Source: Sphingomonas sinipercae (GTDB lineage: Bacteria; Pseudomonadota; Alphaproteobacteria; Sphingomonadales; Sphingomonadaceae). From it: a stretch of DNA of 64,000 nucleotides. Of this stretch, positions 9,850 through 18,637 are shown piece by piece; the first letter of the stretch is position 1; each line of letters opens with the position of its first letter. The DNA is taken from the NCBI RefSeq assembly GCF_011302055.1, contig NZ_CP049871.1, forward strand, positions 1,446,501 to 1,510,500, given 5' to 3'. Under the pieces are notes generated by a model. That model saw only the letters and a program-made list of their open reading frames with translations, searched no databases and had not been told where the DNA came from. The position numbers and the translations under genes are program-made.

Positions 9850-10650
9850 ATGCAACTCCACTTCCACAAGATGCATGGCCTCGGCAACGACTTCGTGATC
9901 GTCGACGCCCGCGAACAGGCGGTGACGATGGCGCCGCAGCTCGCCCGCGGCATCGCCGACCGCCACCGCGGGGTCGGTTGCGACCAGGTGATCGTGATCG
10001 GCAAGTCGGACCAGGCGGACGTGTCGATGCGCATCTGGAACCACGACGGCGGAGAGGTTGAATCCTGCGGCAACGCCTCGCGCTGCGTCGTTGCACTAAC
10101 CGGCGCCAAAACGATCGAGACCCCGGCCGGGATCATCGAAGGCTCCACCGCCGGACGCGAGTTCGAGGTTTCCACGGTCGAACCGCGGTTCGGCTGGGCG
10201 GACATACCGATCGCTTATCCAATGGATACCGCCTCACTGCCGCTGCAATGGGGCGAGTTGAAGCATGGCTTCACGGTCAACGTCGGCAACCCGCACATCG
10301 TCTTCTTCGTCGACGATCCGGCCACGATCGAGCTCGACCACCGCGGACCGGAGATCGAGAACGACCCGGTGTTTCCGGAGCGGATCAATATCCACGTCGC
10401 TGTGGTCCGCGAAAACGGCATCCACATGCGCTCCTGGGAGCGCGGCGCCGGCCTGACCCTCGCCTGCGGCACCGGTGCGTGCGCCACGGCCGTGGCGGCC
10501 ATCGTCACCAAGCGGGTCGACAGCCCGGTGGCGGTGCACATGCCCGGCGGGTCGCTGACGATCGCATGGGAAGCGGGGCAGCCGGTGCGAATGCGCGGCG
10601 CGGCGACCCACGTGTTCGAAGGAACGCTGGAAACGGACGCGCTGGCTTGA
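9850..10650 (+). CDS. dapF: Diaminopimelate epimerase
   Basis: DapF converts LL- to meso-diaminopimelate for lysine and peptidoglycan synthesis. The 266-residue protein has the two Cys-containing motifs of the family: ESCGNASRCV near residue 72 and LACGTGACATA near residue 208. These supply the paired catalytic cysteines. It also has the N-terminal FHKMHGLGNDFVIVDAR. Its TGA overlaps the TTG start of mtaB (TTGA), beginning a chain of overlapping genes that runs to the ABC permease. Confidence 0.98.
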   Translation: MQLHFHKMHGLGNDFVIVDAREQAVTMAPQLARGIADRHRGVGCDQVIVIGKSDQADVSMRIWNHDGGEVESCGNASRCVVALTGAKTIETPAGIIEGSTAGREFEVSTVEPRFGWADIPIAYPMDTASLPLQWGELKHGFTVNVGNPHIVFFVDDPATIELDHRGPEIENDPVFPERINIHVAVVRENGIHMRSWERGAGLTLACGTGACATAVAAIVTKRVDSPVAVHMPGGSLTIAWEAGQPVRMRGAATHVFEGTLETDALA

Positions 10651-11786
10651 GCATCGAGACCATTACCCTGGGTTGCCGTCTCAACTTCGCGGAAAGCGAA
10701 GCGATGGCCCGCGCCCACCGCGACGAGGCGCTGATTATCGTCAACAGCTGCGCGGTCACCAACGAAGCCGTGCGCCAGACTCGGCAGGCGATTCGGCGCG
10801 CCCATCGCCGGCGTCCCGACGCGCGGATTCTCGTCACCGGCTGCGCATCAGAGCTCGACCGCGCCGCCTTTGAAGCCATGCCCGAAGTCTCGAGCGTCCT
10901 TCCCAAGACCGACGCCATGGCGTCAACGGTTCCGGCCGGATTCCAGGGACATGTCCGCAGTTTCGTCGCGGTCCAGACCGGCTGCGACCATCGCTGCACC
11001 TTCTGCACCATCTGGCAGGCACGCGGCGAAAGCCGGTCCTACCCCTTTGAAGCGATCCGCGATGCAGTGGCGAAGGAGATCGACCGCGGAGCGCGCGAGA
11101 TCGTCCTGACCGGCGTCGATATCACCGACTACGAAGGCGGCCTGGGCAAGCTGTGCCAACGGTTGCTTGCCGCCGAACCGCGCTTGTCCCGGCTGCGGCT
11201 CTCATCGCTCGACAGCATCGAGATCGACGGCGCGTTAATGGAGCTGGTCGCGGGGGAGCGGCGCCTGATGCCGCACTTTCACCTGTCGTTGCAGGCCGGC
11301 GACGACATGATCCTGAAGCGGATGAAGCGCCGCCATGACCGGGCTGACGCGGTCCGCACGGTCGAGCAAATCAAGGCCGTGCGGCCCGACGCCACCATCG
11401 GCGCCGACCTCATCGCCGGCTTTCCCACGGAAACTGAGGATATGTCGCTTAACAGCCTGAGATTGATCGACGATTGCGATATCGTCGCGGCCCATGTCTT
11501 TCCCTATTCGGCACGTCCAGGCACCCCGGCGGCAAGAATGCCTCAGCTTGCCCATGAGGTCGTGAAGGCCCGCGCATCCCGCCTTCGCGAAGCCGCCGCA
11601 GCCCGCCGGGAGGCATGGCTCGACTCGCTGGTCGGCACCAGCCAGCAAGTGCTGATCGAGAACAAGTCCAAGGGTCACGGCCAGTCCTTCGCGCCCGTAA
11701 GCGTGGCGGGCAGCGCGCGCGGCGACCTCATCGAAGCTCGGATTGTCGAGCGCGACGGCGGCCAACTGGTCGGAGTAGCCGCATGA
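10647..11786 (+). CDS. mtaB: tRNA t6A37 methylthiotransferase MtaB
   Basis: A radical-SAM enzyme that converts t6A37 of tRNA to ms2t6A. The 379-residue protein has the N-terminal UPF0004 domain with its cluster-binding Cys (TLGCRLN, VNSCAVTNEA, VTGCASE). The radical SAM motif is GCDHRCTFCTI near residue 112. It ends in a TRAM-like segment. TTG 10647, overlapping the dapF stop, is the sensible start. The frame is open for 400 nt further upstream but only as a shadow inside dapF. It overlaps ftsY by ATGA. Confidence 0.95.
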   Translation: MSIETITLGCRLNFAESEAMARAHRDEALIIVNSCAVTNEAVRQTRQAIRRAHRRRPDARILVTGCASELDRAAFEAMPEVSSVLPKTDAMASTVPAGFQGHVRSFVAVQTGCDHRCTFCTIWQARGESRSYPFEAIRDAVAKEIDRGAREIVLTGVDITDYEGGLGKLCQRLLAAEPRLSRLRLSSLDSIEIDGALMELVAGERRLMPHFHLSLQAGDDMILKRMKRRHDRADAVRTVEQIKAVRPDATIGADLIAGFPTETEDMSLNSLRLIDDCDIVAAHVFPYSARPGTPAARMPQLAHEVVKARASRLREAAAARREAWLDSLVGTSQQVLIENKSKGHGQSFAPVSVAGSARGDLIEARIVERDGGQLVGVAA

Positions 11787-12700
11787 GTTGGCTCGACCGC
11801 CTGCGTGGCGGCTTTTCCAAGACTGCCGAGCGGGTTGCCGACAATCTGACGGGCCTCACCGGCCGCGCCGCGCTGGACACCTCGACCCTCGACGACATCG
11901 AGGAAGCGCTGATCGCCTCCGACATCGGTCCCGAAGCGTCCCGGCGTATCCGCGAGGCGATCGCCCGGCAAAAGTTCGACAAGCTGGATGAACGCGGACT
12001 TCGCACCATCCTTGCCGAAGAGATTGAGAAGATCCTCGCCCCGGTCGCCAAGCCGCTTGCGGTCTGGGGCTTCCCGCGTCCCCACGTGATCCTGGTCATT
12101 GGCGTCAACGGGTCCGGCAAGACGACCACCATCGGCAAGCTCGCCCACTGGCTGAAGGAACAGGATTACGGCGTCCTGCTTGCCGCCGGCGACACCTTCC
12201 GGGCGGCCGCGATCGAGCAATTGAAGATCTGGGGCGACCGCATCGGCGCGCCGGTCATCACGGGCAAGGAAGGCGGCGACGCTGCCGGAATCGTCTTCGA
12301 CGGGGTCAAGCAAGCCACCGCGACCGGCATCGACTGCCTGATTGTCGACACTGCCGGCAGGCTTCAGAACAAGACCCACTTGATGGAAGAGCTTTCCAAG
12401 ATTCGTCGAGTGCTGGGCCGCCTTAACCCCGAAGCGCCGCACGACGTGCTGCTCGTCCTCGACGCCACGACCGGCCAGAATGCGCTGAACCAGGTTGAGG
12501 TGTTCCGCCAGACGGCGAACGTCACCGGCCTCATCATGACCAAGCTGGACGGCACCGCCCGCGGCGGCGTGCTCGTGGCGGCCGCCGAACGCTTCGGCCT
12601 TCCGATCCACGCGATCGGCGTCGGCGAGCAAGCCGACGACTTGCGCCCATTCGACCCGCGCGCCGTCGCTCGCGCCATCGCAGGACTGCCCCCGGAATGA
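11783..12700 (+). CDS. ftsY: Signal recognition particle receptor FtsY
   Basis: FtsY is the SRP GTPase receptor that docks Ffh-ribosome complexes at the membrane. The 305-residue protein has a short N domain and lacks the long acidic A domain of E. coli, as is common in alphaproteobacteria. The GTPase motifs are GVNGSGKTTTIGKLA near residue 111, AGDTFRAAAIEQL, DTAGRLQNK and TKLDGTARGG. ATG overlaps the mtaB stop and its own TGA overlaps the yciB start, so expression is coupled along the chain. Confidence 0.98.
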   Translation: MSWLDRLRGGFSKTAERVADNLTGLTGRAALDTSTLDDIEEALIASDIGPEASRRIREAIARQKFDKLDERGLRTILAEEIEKILAPVAKPLAVWGFPRPHVILVIGVNGSGKTTTIGKLAHWLKEQDYGVLLAAGDTFRAAAIEQLKIWGDRIGAPVITGKEGGDAAGIVFDGVKQATATGIDCLIVDTAGRLQNKTHLMEELSKIRRVLGRLNPEAPHDVLLVLDATTGQNALNQVEVFRQTANVTGLIMTKLDGTARGGVLVAAAERFGLPIHAIGVGEQADDLRPFDPRAVARAIAGLPPE

Positions 12701-13314
12701 ACGAAGCCAAACAGGAACCGGGCAGCGGCGCGCAGCTGTTGATCGACGTCGGACCCTTGCTGGTCTTCTTCGCCGTCAACTTCCTTGCCCCGGTGCCCGC
12801 CGCGCTCAAGATTTTTGTCGCCACCGGCGCCTTCATGGTCGCGATGATCGCCGCGATGATCTACTCGGCGATCCGCTTCCGCCGCATCTCGCCGATGCTC
12901 TGGTTCTCGGGCATCATGGTGGTAGTGCTCGGCGGCGTCACCATCTGGCTCCACGACGAGACCTTCATCAAGGTGAAGCCAACGCTCTATTACCTGTTCG
13001 TCGCGGGCATCCTTGGCTTCGGACTCCTCACTGGCCGCTCGTTACTTAAGAACGTGCTTGGCGGCGCCTATCCCGGGCTGGATGCCGAGGGCTGGCGCAA
13101 GCTGACCCGCAACTGGGCCTGGTTCTTCGCCGTCATGGCCGCGCTGAACGAATTCGTCTGGCGCAACAGCACCACCGATTTCTGGATCGGGTTCAAGCTG
13201 TGGGGCGCCCTTCCCCTCACTTTCATCTTCGCTGCCTTGAATATTCCGATGCTGCTGAAACACGGGCTGACGCGCGACGAAGCGGCGCCCGCAGAACCAG
13301 GACCAGTCGATTGA
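12697..13314 (+). CDS. yciB: Inner-membrane-spanning protein YciB / intracellular septation protein A
   Basis: A 205-residue polytopic membrane protein of the YciB/IspA septation family. Visible signatures are [16 protein letters not shown] near the N-terminus, a five-helix pattern, and [18 protein letters not shown] with the conserved NE. The family contributes to cell-envelope or septum integrity by an unresolved mechanism. Its start overlaps the ftsY stop by four nt and its stop overlaps the TTG of the ABC ATPase. Confidence 0.93.
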   Translation: MNEAKQEPGSGAQLLIDVGPLLVFFAVNFLAPVPAALKIFVATGAFMVAMIAAMIYSAIRFRRISPMLWFSGIMVVVLGGVTIWLHDETFIKVKPTLYYLFVAGILGFGLLTGRSLLKNVLGGAYPGLDAEGWRKLTRNWAWFFAVMAALNEFVWRNSTTDFWIGFKLWGALPLTFIFAALNIPMLLKHGLTRDEAAPAEPGPVD

Positions 13315-14252
13315 GCGATCCAATCCTTTCCATCCGCGGCGTCCGCAAATCCTACGCCAGCGGCACCGAAGCGCTCAAAAGCGTCGACCTCGATATTCGG
13401 CGCGGAGAGATCTTCGCACTGCTCGGCCCCAACGGCGCCGGCAAGACGACGTTGATCAGCATCATTTGCGGCATCGTCACCGCGACCGCGGGCGAAGTGC
13501 TGATCGATGGCAAGGACTGGCAGCGGCACTATCGCGAAGCGCGCAAGCGGATCGGCCTCGTTCCCCAGGAACTGACCATGGACGTGTTCGAGCCGTTGCT
13601 GAACACCGTCAGCTTCAGCCGCGAATTGTTCGGCCGCAAGCCCGACCCGCAAAAGGTCGAGCAGATCCTTCGCGACCTGTCGCTGTGGGACAAGCGCAAG
13701 GCGATCCTGAAAGACTTGTCGGGCGGCATGAAGCGCCGCGTGATGATTGCCAAGGCGCTGGCCCACGATCCCGACATCCTGTTCCTCGATGAGCCGACGG
13801 CCGGCGTCGACGTCGAACTTCGCCGCGACATGTGGGAGCTGGTTCGCCGCCTGCGGGAGCGCGGGACCACCATCATCCTGACCACCCACTACATCGAAGA
13901 GGCCGAGGAGATGGCCGACCGCGTCGGCGTCATCAACAAGGGCGAGCTGATTCTGGTCGAAGAAAAGCATGCCCTGATGCAGAAGCTCGGCCGCAAGATC
14001 CTGCACCTGCAGCTGACCGAGCCGCTCGACGCGGTGCCGGACGCGCTTGCCCAGTGGTCCCCGACGCTGACCGACAACGGCAACACGCTGCGCTACGAGT
14101 TCGACGCGAAGGCCGAGCGCACGGGCATTCCCTCGCTTCTCAGCGCGATGCGCGAGGCGGGCATCGCCTTCAAGGATCTCGATACCAAGCAATCGAGCCT
14201 GGAAGACATTTTCGTCAACCTGATCCATGAGCGCCGGGAGCAAGCAGCATGA
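13311..14252 (+). CDS. ABC transporter ATP-binding protein
   Basis: A 313-residue ATPase with Walker [12 protein letters not shown] near residue 42, signature [15 protein letters not shown], Walker [14 protein letters not shown], and the H-loop ([10 protein letters not shown]). The drug/polysaccharide-export type layout and the next gene suggest an ABC-2 exporter. The start is TTG at 13311, overlapping the yciB stop. It overlaps the permease gene by ATGA. The substrate is not indicated. Confidence 0.93.
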   Translation: MSDPILSIRGVRKSYASGTEALKSVDLDIRRGEIFALLGPNGAGKTTLISIICGIVTATAGEVLIDGKDWQRHYREARKRIGLVPQELTMDVFEPLLNTVSFSRELFGRKPDPQKVEQILRDLSLWDKRKAILKDLSGGMKRRVMIAKALAHDPDILFLDEPTAGVDVELRRDMWELVRRLRERGTTIILTTHYIEEAEEMADRVGVINKGELILVEEKHALMQKLGRKILHLQLTEPLDAVPDALAQWSPTLTDNGNTLRYEFDAKAERTGIPSLLSAMREAGIAFKDLDTKQSSLEDIFVNLIHERREQAA

Positions 14253-15010
14253 ACTGGCGGGGCGTCTGGGCGATCTACAAGTTTGAAATGCACCGCTTCC
14301 GGCGGACGCTGTGGACCGGCCTTGCGGTGCCGGTCATTACGACATCGCTTTACTTCATCGTCTTCGGTGCCGCGATCGGCAGCCGGATGAGTGAAATCAA
14401 CGGCATCGACTACGGCAGCTTCATCGTCCCCGGTTTGATGATGCTGTCGCTGTTTACCGAGAGCATCTTCAACGCCAGCTTCGGCATCCACATGCCGCGC
14501 TTCACCGGCACCATCTACGAATTGCTGTCGGCGCCGCTGTCGGCATTCGAAACGGTGCTCGGCTACGTCGGCGCAGCGGCGTCAAAGGCGATGAGCGTGG
14601 CGCTGGTGATCCTGATTACGGCCAACCTGTTCGTGCCGGTGCATATCGAACATCCGCTGCTGATGCTGCTTTACCTGATCCTGGTGGCCAGCACCTTTTG
14701 CCTGTTCGGCTTCATCGTCGGCATCTGGGCGAAGGGGTTTGAGCAGCTGCAGATCATCCCGCTGCTGGTCGTCACGCCGCTGACTTTCCTCGGCGGCGCA
14801 TTCTATTCGATCGAGATGCTGCCGGAGCCCTGGCGAACGATCACCTTGTTCAATCCCGTGGTCTATCTGATCAACGGCTTTCGCTGGACCTTCTTCGGTC
14901 AGGCCGACGTGCCGGTGGGCCTCAGCCTGGCCGCGACCTTCGCCTTCTTCCTGGTCTGCCTTGCCGCCATCTGGTGGATCTTCCGGACGGGCTACCGGCT
15001 CAAGCAGTAG
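14249..15010 (+). CDS. ABC-2 type transporter permease
   Basis: A 253-residue membrane protein with six hydrophobic segments. It contains the typical ABC-2 features [20 protein letters not shown] near the N-terminus, a [16 protein letters not shown] motif, and the terminal FRTGYRLK. It pairs with the preceding ATPase to form one exporter. It ends the overlap chain dapF-mtaB-ftsY-yciB-ATPase-permease and faces sodB convergently 15 nt away. Confidence 0.92.
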   Translation: MNWRGVWAIYKFEMHRFRRTLWTGLAVPVITTSLYFIVFGAAIGSRMSEINGIDYGSFIVPGLMMLSLFTESIFNASFGIHMPRFTGTIYELLSAPLSAFETVLGYVGAAASKAMSVALVILITANLFVPVHIEHPLLMLLYLILVASTFCLFGFIVGIWAKGFEQLQIIPLLVVTPLTFLGGAFYSIEMLPEPWRTITLFNPVVYLINGFRWTFFGQADVPVGLSLAATFAFFLVCLAAIWWIFRTGYRLKQ

Positions 15011-15025
15011 CCCGTCCCGACCGGA

Positions 15026-15649
15026 TTAACCTTTCTGGTCGGCCCGGCTGGCGCCGTTGCCGTCGAGGTTCTGGGCCACAAAGTCCCAGTTGATGATGTT
15101 TTCGAGCACCGTCTTGAGGAAGCGCGGCCGCTCGTTGCGGTAATCGATGTAATAGGCATGTTCCCAGACATCGACGGTCAGCAGCGGCGTCATGCCGTGT
15201 GCGACCGGCGTGTCCGCGTCATGCAGCGAAGTGACTTCCAGCTTGCCGTTGTTGAGCACCAGCCAGCCCCAGCCGCTGGCGAAATGGTTGGCGCTTTCCG
15301 TCGCCAGTTTCTCCAGCAGCGCATTCTGTCCGCCGAAGTCGCCGTCGATCATGTCCTTGAGCCGGCCCGACGGGGCGGTGGAGCCCTGCGGCGCCAGGCA
15401 TTGCCAGAAGAAGCTGTGGTTCCAGATCTGCGCGGAATTGTTGAACAGGCCCTTGTCGCCCTTGTCCTTGGCGGCCTTGATGACCTCGATCAGCGACGCG
15501 CCTTCCAGGCCCTTCTCACCCAGCATGCCGTTGGTCTTGTCGACATACGCCTTGTGGTGCTTGCCGTGGTGGTAGTCGAACGTTTCCGCCGACATGTGCG
15601 GCTGCAGCGCGTCCTTGGAATAGGGCAGTTCGGGAAGGATGAAAGCCAT
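15026..15649 (-). CDS. sodB: Superoxide dismutase, Fe/Mn family (iron type likely)
   Basis: A cytoplasmic enzyme that dismutates superoxide. The 207-residue protein shows the metal ligands in FDYHHGKHHKAYVDK (first His), IWNHSFFWQCL (second His), and VDVWEHAYYIDYRN (Asp and last His). It resembles iron-type enzymes, but metal choice cannot be proven from sequence. It is monocistronic by context, upstream of and co-directional with pspF's strand. Confidence 0.96.
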   Translation of the reverse strand: MAFILPELPYSKDALQPHMSAETFDYHHGKHHKAYVDKTNGMLGEKGLEGASLIEVIKAAKDKGDKGLFNNSAQIWNHSFFWQCLAPQGSTAPSGRLKDMIDGDFGGQNALLEKLATESANHFASGWGWLVLNNGKLEVTSLHDADTPVAHGMTPLLTVDVWEHAYYIDYRNERPRFLKTVLENIINWDFVAQNLDGNGASRADQKG

Positions 15650-15725
15650 GGGTTGCTCCTCGTCGCGTTGTGGCGTGGTTGGAAGCGCACCTAGGACGCG
15701 GCCCGCCCTTGTTCAATTGCGCGAC

Positions 15726-16811
15726 TCAGGCGCTTTCCTGTCCCAGCAGCTTGTGGCGCTTCAGCGCGTGGCGAAGTTGGTCGTAACTCAGCCCGAGCGC
15801 GGCAGCGGCGGCGCGCTGGTTGAACCGGTGCCGCGCGAGCGCATCCTCAAGCAGGGTGCGCTCATAGGACGTGACAGCGGTGCGGAAATCCGACGTGCTG
15901 GTCGGCGGCGCGGCGCCTTCCCCACTGGGCGCTTCCGGAGCAGCCTCTTCGGCCGCCGTTGCGGGTGCGGGAGGCGGCACTGAAACGGCGTTCGCCTTTT
16001 TAGGTGTCCACGGCGAATGAAACGGGTCGAACTGGATCGAATCGATCGGGCGTTCGGCATCTTCCCAGCGGTACACTGCGCGCTCCACCACGTTGCGCAG
16101 CTCGCGCACGTTCCCCGGCCAATCGTAGCGCTCAAGCTCGCCCATCGCCGCCGGAGAGAAACCGGGCCAGTTGGGCCAGTCGAGCTCGACGGTCATTCGC
16201 CGACCGAAATGCTCGACCAGCAGCGGGATGTCGCCGGTGCGAACGCGCAGCGGCGGCAATGTCACGACTTCGAAGGAGAGCCGATCAAGCAGGTCCGCCC
16301 GGAACCGCCCCTGGTCGACCAGGGTCGGCAAATGCTCGTTGGTCGCGGCCACGATCCGGACATCCACCTTCACCGGCTTCGACGCGCCGATACGGGTGAC
16401 TTCGCCATATTCGACCGCACGCAGCAGCCGGTCCTGGGCCGGCGACGACAAGGTCGCCAGTTCGTCCAGGAACAAGGTCCCGCCGTCCGCTTCCTCGAAC
16501 CTGCCGTGACGAGTCTTGGCGGCGCCGGTAAAGCTGCCCGCCTCATGTCCGAACAGCTCCGCCTCGATCAATGTCTCCGGAAGCGCGGCACAGTTCATCG
16601 TTACCAGCGGCCCCGCCCAACGCGGCGACAGATGGTGGAGGCGCTCGGCAATCAGCTCCTTGCCGGTGCCGCGCTCGCCGATCACGAGGACCGGCCGGTT
16701 CAGTGCAGCGGCGCGGCTCGCGCGTTCGACCGCGTCGAGCACCGCATTGCTTTGTCCGACGAAAGTCTCTTGCCGCTCCACGCGCTGATTGTTGGTGACA
16801 AATGCCACCAC
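15726..16811 (-). CDS. pspF: Psp operon transcriptional activator PspF (sigma-54 enhancer-binding protein)
   Basis: PspF drives sigma-54 transcription of psp genes and is normally held inactive by PspA. The 361-residue protein starts directly with the AAA+ domain, with no receiver domain: FVGQSNAVLDAVERA, Walker A GERGTGKE near residue 47, and Walker B GGTLFLDEL. The sigma-54-contacting loop reads GSFTGA instead of the usual GAFTGA. A Pro/Ala/Glu-rich linker (about residues 265-305) precedes a Fis-type helix-turn-helix ending LSYDQLRHALKRHKL. It is divergent from pspA. The start is GTG 16811 or 16808, immediately beside the proposed activator site. Confidence 0.93.
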   Translation of the reverse strand: MVAFVTNNQRVERQETFVGQSNAVLDAVERASRAAALNRPVLVIGERGTGKELIAERLHHLSPRWAGPLVTMNCAALPETLIEAELFGHEAGSFTGAAKTRHGRFEEADGGTLFLDELATLSSPAQDRLLRAVEYGEVTRIGASKPVKVDVRIVAATNEHLPTLVDQGRFRADLLDRLSFEVVTLPPLRVRTGDIPLLVEHFGRRMTVELDWPNWPGFSPAAMGELERYDWPGNVRELRNVVERAVYRWEDAERPIDSIQFDPFHSPWTPKKANAVSVPPPAPATAAEEAAPEAPSGEGAAPPTSTSDFRTAVTSYERTLLEDALARHRFNQRAAAAALGLSYDQLRHALKRHKLLGQESA

Positions 16812-16819
16812 TTGGCAAG

Positions 16820-16835
16820 ATATTTCGCCAGCAAA
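16820..16835. promoter_or_regulatory. Putative PspF upstream activator site, psp operon
   Basis: The motif ATATTT-N4-AGCAAA lies 48 nt before the sigma-54 promoter of pspA. The same motif with identical arms lies upstream of the sigma-54 promoter of the distant PspC-domain gene (60745-60760). It is partly palindromic (TTTcGC/GCAAA). Assignment to PspF is inference from position and recurrence. Confidence 0.5.
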
Positions 16836-16883
16836 ACTGCCGAAAAACGGAGGTTTTGTTGTTTATCCGCGCAATCGCCAGTT

Positions 16884-16900
16884 TTGGCACGGAGCTTGAA
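16884..16900 (+). promoter_or_regulatory. Sigma-54 promoter of the psp operon
   Basis: TTGGCAC-N5-TTGAA matches the -24/-12 sigma-54 consensus (TGGCAC-N5-TTGC), with the GG exact and the -12 GC changed to GA. It lies 46 nt before the pspA ATG at 16946 and downstream of the divergent activator gene pspF, which is the classic psp arrangement. Confidence 0.8.
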
Positions 16901-16945
16901 TAGCTTTTTGCAGACAGGGCCCGGAATCGAATACGAGGTTAGTGA

Positions 16946-17617
16946 ATGAGCATTTTTTCCCGCACGCGGGACATCTTCGCAGCCAACATGACCGAGCTGC
17001 TCGATCGCGCCGAAGATCCCGCCCGGATGATCCGCATGATCATCCTGGAAATGGAGGAGACTCTGGTGGAAGTGCGGGCGAGCGCTGCCAAGTCCATCGC
17101 CGACGGCAAGGACATGCGGCGCACGCTCTCGCGGCTCGACGAGCTTCAGTCGAGCTGGACGGAGAAGGCGGAACTGGCTTTGTCCAAGGATCGTGAAGAC
17201 CTTGCCAAGGCGGCGTTGGTGGAGCGTCAGAAGGCCGCGGACATGGCCGTCGGTCTGAAGGCGGAAATCGACCTGATCGACGATACGCTGCGCAGCTACG
17301 AAGCGGACATCGCCAAGCTTCAGGCCAAGCTGCGCGAGGCACGCGCCCGCCAGAACGCCATCGCCCACCGGCTCGAAAGCGCGGTCACCCGCGCCAAGGC
17401 GCGCGAGTTGCTGAACGGCAATCGCACCGAGGACGCCTTTAGCCGGTTCGAGGTTTTGGAACGGCATGCCGACTTCGCCGAAGGCCGCGCCGACGCACTT
17501 GGAATGACCGGACCGAAGAGCCTTGAGGAAGAGATTGCCGAGTTGCGCTCATCCGACCAGGTCGATGCCGAACTCGAAGCCATGAAGGCCGCGCTCGCCG
17601 CGAAGGGGACTAAGTAA
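16946..17617 (+). CDS. pspA: Phage shock protein A (PspA)
   Basis: PspA is an ESCRT-III-related membrane-binding coiled-coil protein. It protects membrane integrity and inhibits PspF. The 223-residue product is helical throughout, with IFSRTRDIFAANMTELLDRAEDPARMIRMII at the N-terminus reading as the usual amphipathic start and DPARMI motif. An alternating charged coiled coil continues to about residue 185. It is the first gene after the sigma-54 promoter and abuts pspB with no gap. Confidence 0.96.
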   Translation: MSIFSRTRDIFAANMTELLDRAEDPARMIRMIILEMEETLVEVRASAAKSIADGKDMRRTLSRLDELQSSWTEKAELALSKDREDLAKAALVERQKAADMAVGLKAEIDLIDDTLRSYEADIAKLQAKLREARARQNAIAHRLESAVTRAKARELLNGNRTEDAFSRFEVLERHADFAEGRADALGMTGPKSLEEEIAELRSSDQVDAELEAMKAALAAKGTK

Positions 17618-17914
17618 ATGGACGAATTCTTGCTGCCGATCGTGATCTGCGGAATGCTGTTCATCGGCTTCCCGTGGATCTTCTTCCACTACATGACCAA
17701 GTGGAAGCAGGCGAAGACCCTGACCGGCGCCGATGAAAAGCTGCTCGACGACCTGCACGACATGGCGCGCCGCCTCGACGACCGGCTGTGCAGCATCGAA
17801 CGCATCATGAATGCGGAGAATCCGAACTGGCGGCAAAGCTGCCTGCCGGATTCGACCAGCGGCCTGTCCGAAGACCTGGCATCCGCACGCCTGCGCCGGG
17901 GAGAACGCCTGTGA
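17618..17914 (+). CDS. pspB: Phage shock protein B-like membrane protein
   Basis: A 98-residue protein with one N-terminal transmembrane helix (residues 4-26, ending WIFFHYMTKWK) and a cytoplasmic helical part. PspB and PspC relay membrane stress to PspA-PspF. The segment RLCSIERIMN around residue 62 is the first occurrence of a short motif that recurs in the next four gene products. It is followed by an extra tail of about 30 residues. It begins one base after the pspA stop and overlaps pspC by GTGA. Confidence 0.88.
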   Translation: MDEFLLPIVICGMLFIGFPWIFFHYMTKWKQAKTLTGADEKLLDDLHDMARRLDDRLCSIERIMNAENPNWRQSCLPDSTSGLSEDLASARLRRGERL

Positions 17915-18300
17915 GCACGCAACCCCCGAGCCGCACGAAATTCTATCTCGACAAAAAGCGCGGCAAGGTCATGGGCGTCTGCGCCGGCCTTGCCGACTAC
18001 ACCGGCTTCGATGTTTCGCTGGTCCGGATCCTGTTGGTGCTCGGCATCTTCATGGGCGGCGGCGCGCTCCTGCCAATCTATTTCATCGCCGGATGGATTG
18101 CCGACGACAAACCGGATTCGTTGCGCGCGACCGACCCCGAAGAGAACCGCTTTTGGCAGGGCGTCCGCGCTTCCCCTGCCCGCTCCGCCAGTGAAATCAG
18201 GTCGACGCTTCGCTCGATCGACCGCCGGCTTGCGGACATCGAACAATATGTGACCACCGAAAACCGCTCGCTCGCCCGCGAGATCGAACAACTGCGCTAG
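17911..18300 (+). CDS. pspC: Phage shock protein C
   Basis: A 129-residue PspC-domain membrane protein. KFYLDKKRGKVMGVCAGLADY and the following VSLVRILLVLGIF hydrophobic stretch are the family core. A short cytoplasmic tail follows, ending RLADIEQYVT ... LAREIEQLR. GTG 17911 overlaps the pspB stop. The tail shares its motif with the neighbouring small proteins, pointing to a common partner or an interacting coiled coil. Confidence 0.92.
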   Translation: MSTQPPSRTKFYLDKKRGKVMGVCAGLADYTGFDVSLVRILLVLGIFMGGGALLPIYFIAGWIADDKPDSLRATDPEENRFWQGVRASPARSASEIRSTLRSIDRRLADIEQYVTTENRSLAREIEQLR

Positions 18301-18313
18301 GGGATCAGCACTG

Positions 18314-18637
18314 ATGGGAATTCCGTTTCATGTGATCGCGCCCATTTTCATGATCGTCGGACTGGCCGCCGTTGGCGGCTGGGTTCTGACGACCTGGATG
18401 CGCGTCAAGCACGGCTATCCGCTCGACGGCGGCTGGGGCCAGCCAATCTATCCCAAGAGCGACTCCGAATCGATCGAGCGGATCAAGCTGCTGACCGGCG
18501 AGAATGCGCAGCTTCGCGCCGAGCTCGGCTCGCTGAAGGATCGCCTCGAGACCATCGAACGCATCGTCACCGACCAGCCGTCCCGACTGGAGCGCGAGAT
18601 CAACGCGCTGGTGACCGACAAGGCTGGCCACGCCTGA
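18314..18637 (+). CDS. Psp-operon small membrane/coiled-coil protein 1
   Basis: A 107-residue protein with one transmembrane helix (about residues 6-28) and a basic turn. A Pro/Gly segment (YPLDGGWGQPIYPKSD) follows. The coiled coil ends RLETIERIVT ... LEREINALV, the same C-terminal pattern as PspC. No family name recognised. Its last base overlaps the next ATG (TGATG). The context argues for a role in the phage-shock membrane-stress complex. Confidence 0.72.
   Translation: MGIPFHVIAPIFMIVGLAAVGGWVLTTWMRVKHGYPLDGGWGQPIYPKSDSESIERIKLLTGENAQLRAELGSLKDRLETIERIVTDQPSRLEREINALVTDKAGHA

Noticed and set aside
10248..10646. N-terminal extension of MtaB
   Set aside because: Lies fully inside dapF in another frame and is Arg-rich; the family starts at the TTG overlapping the dapF stop.
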